Assembly (NCBI GenBank): GCA_030040755.1
Contig: JASHTC010000066.1
Coordinates: 1-5,681, forward strand
Length of the DNA stretch: 5,681 nt
Direction: 5' to 3'
DNA from: Thermoplasmata archaeon
Lineage (GTDB): Archaea; Thermoplasmatota; Thermoplasmata; Lutacidiplasmatales; UBA184
Shown one piece after another: positions 5,385-5,681 of the stretch. Positions within the stretch are counted from its first letter, which is position 1; each line of letters opens with the position of its first letter. A program made the position numbers and the translations under genes. The notes beneath the pieces are model-generated. The model did no database searches. It saw only the letters and a list, made by a program, of their open reading frames with translations, and was not told where the DNA came from.

Positions 5385-5681
5385 GTGGAGTCGTATTTCC
5401 GGGCCATCGAGTCGGAGGTCGACCGGGCCTACGCCACCGCCGAGCGGGCCCGGGCCGAGGGGTTCGACCCCGAGACCCACCCCGAGATCCCGCGGGCGCA
5501 GGACATGGCGACGCGGGTGGAGAAGCTGCTCGCGCACCTCGGGATCGAGGGGATCTCCGGGGAGATCCGGACGCTCGCCGAGCGGCTCCCTCGGGAGGAG
5601 GTCGCGGTCACGATCACCCGACGTCTGGCGAACGACGCCTCCCGCGGGGGGAGCCTTGCCGCCCGCGTGGACGCGGCCCTC
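5385..5681 (+). CDS. polC: DNA polymerase II (family D) large subunit DP2, N-terminal fragment
   Basis: The first 99 residues of the catalytic subunit of the archaeal replicative polymerase PolD, which acts with the exonuclease subunit DP1. The full protein is normally more than 1,000 residues, so over 90% lies outside the window. Recognition rests on the conserved N-terminal module. SYFRAIESEVDRAYATAERA (3-22) matches the 'YF..I..E+.KAY.IA..AR' opening. GFDPETHPEIPRAQDMATRV (26-45) matches the 'G.DP...VEIP.A.DMA.RVE' signature. A short helix follows (ISGEIRTLAERLPREEVAVT, 57-76), corresponding to 'GPPGVA.RIREL'. The start is a GTG at the predicted transcript start with no Shine-Dalgarno, hence leaderless translation. 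Downstream sequence is not visible, so inteins, which are common in DP2 genes, cannot be judged. Presence of DP2 places the organism outside the Crenarchaeota. Confidence 0.9.
   Translation, partial: MESYFRAIESEVDRAYATAERARAEGFDPETHPEIPRAQDMATRVEKLLAHLGIEGISGEIRTLAERLPREEVAVTITRRLANDASRGGSLAARVDAAL

Overview
The window looks like part of a high-GC (roughly 70%) genome of an uncultivated euryarchaeal-type archaeon, most likely of the Thermoplasmatota. Four things support this. A truncated gene at the right edge matches the N-terminus of the archaeal D-family DNA polymerase large subunit (DP2/PolC). A small gene matches the archaeal RNase P protein Pop5/Rnp2. The promoters are archaeal TATA boxes about 26 nt from the inferred transcript starts, several giving leaderless or very short-leader mRNAs. 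The FtsZ is of archaeal type. The phylum call is an inference from gene content and GC, not a phylogenetic result.

Layout, left to right: (1) 1-1430, minus: purH, 3' end beyond the window, with the last steps of IMP synthesis. (2) 1431-1560: divergent promoter region with one TATA-like box per strand. (3) 1561-2511, plus: a secreted or surface-anchored protein with a basic N-tail and a single hydrophobic segment resembling an archaeal type IV pilin (class III) signal. (4) 2522-2869, minus: RNase P protein component 2. (5) 2835-3968, minus: ftsZ, whose last 35 nt overlap the RNase P gene in another frame. (6) 3969-4181: divergent control region with one AT-rich core, a perfect inverted repeat, two minimal ORFs in the ftsZ leader and a 10-bp tandem repeat. 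(7) 4182-4667, plus: hotdog-fold PaaI-like thioesterase-family protein. (8) 4684-5235, minus: small membrane-anchored DUF4760-like protein. (9) 5236-5384: divergent promoter region. (10) 5385-5681, plus: N-terminus of polC, apparently leaderless.

The genes alternate in orientation, so every intergenic space is either a divergent promoter region (130, 213 and 149 bp) or a tight convergent junction (10 and 16 bp). The only operon is ftsZ-rnp2, which joins cell division to tRNA 5' maturation. Most of the window is housekeeping: purine synthesis, division, tRNA processing and replication. I found no tRNA, rRNA, CRISPR array, insertion sequence or phage signature. Nothing here amounts to a clear new defence or mobile system. 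The points most worth a second look are the dual-coding ftsZ/rnp2 overlap, the structured ftsZ leader and the pilin-like surface protein.
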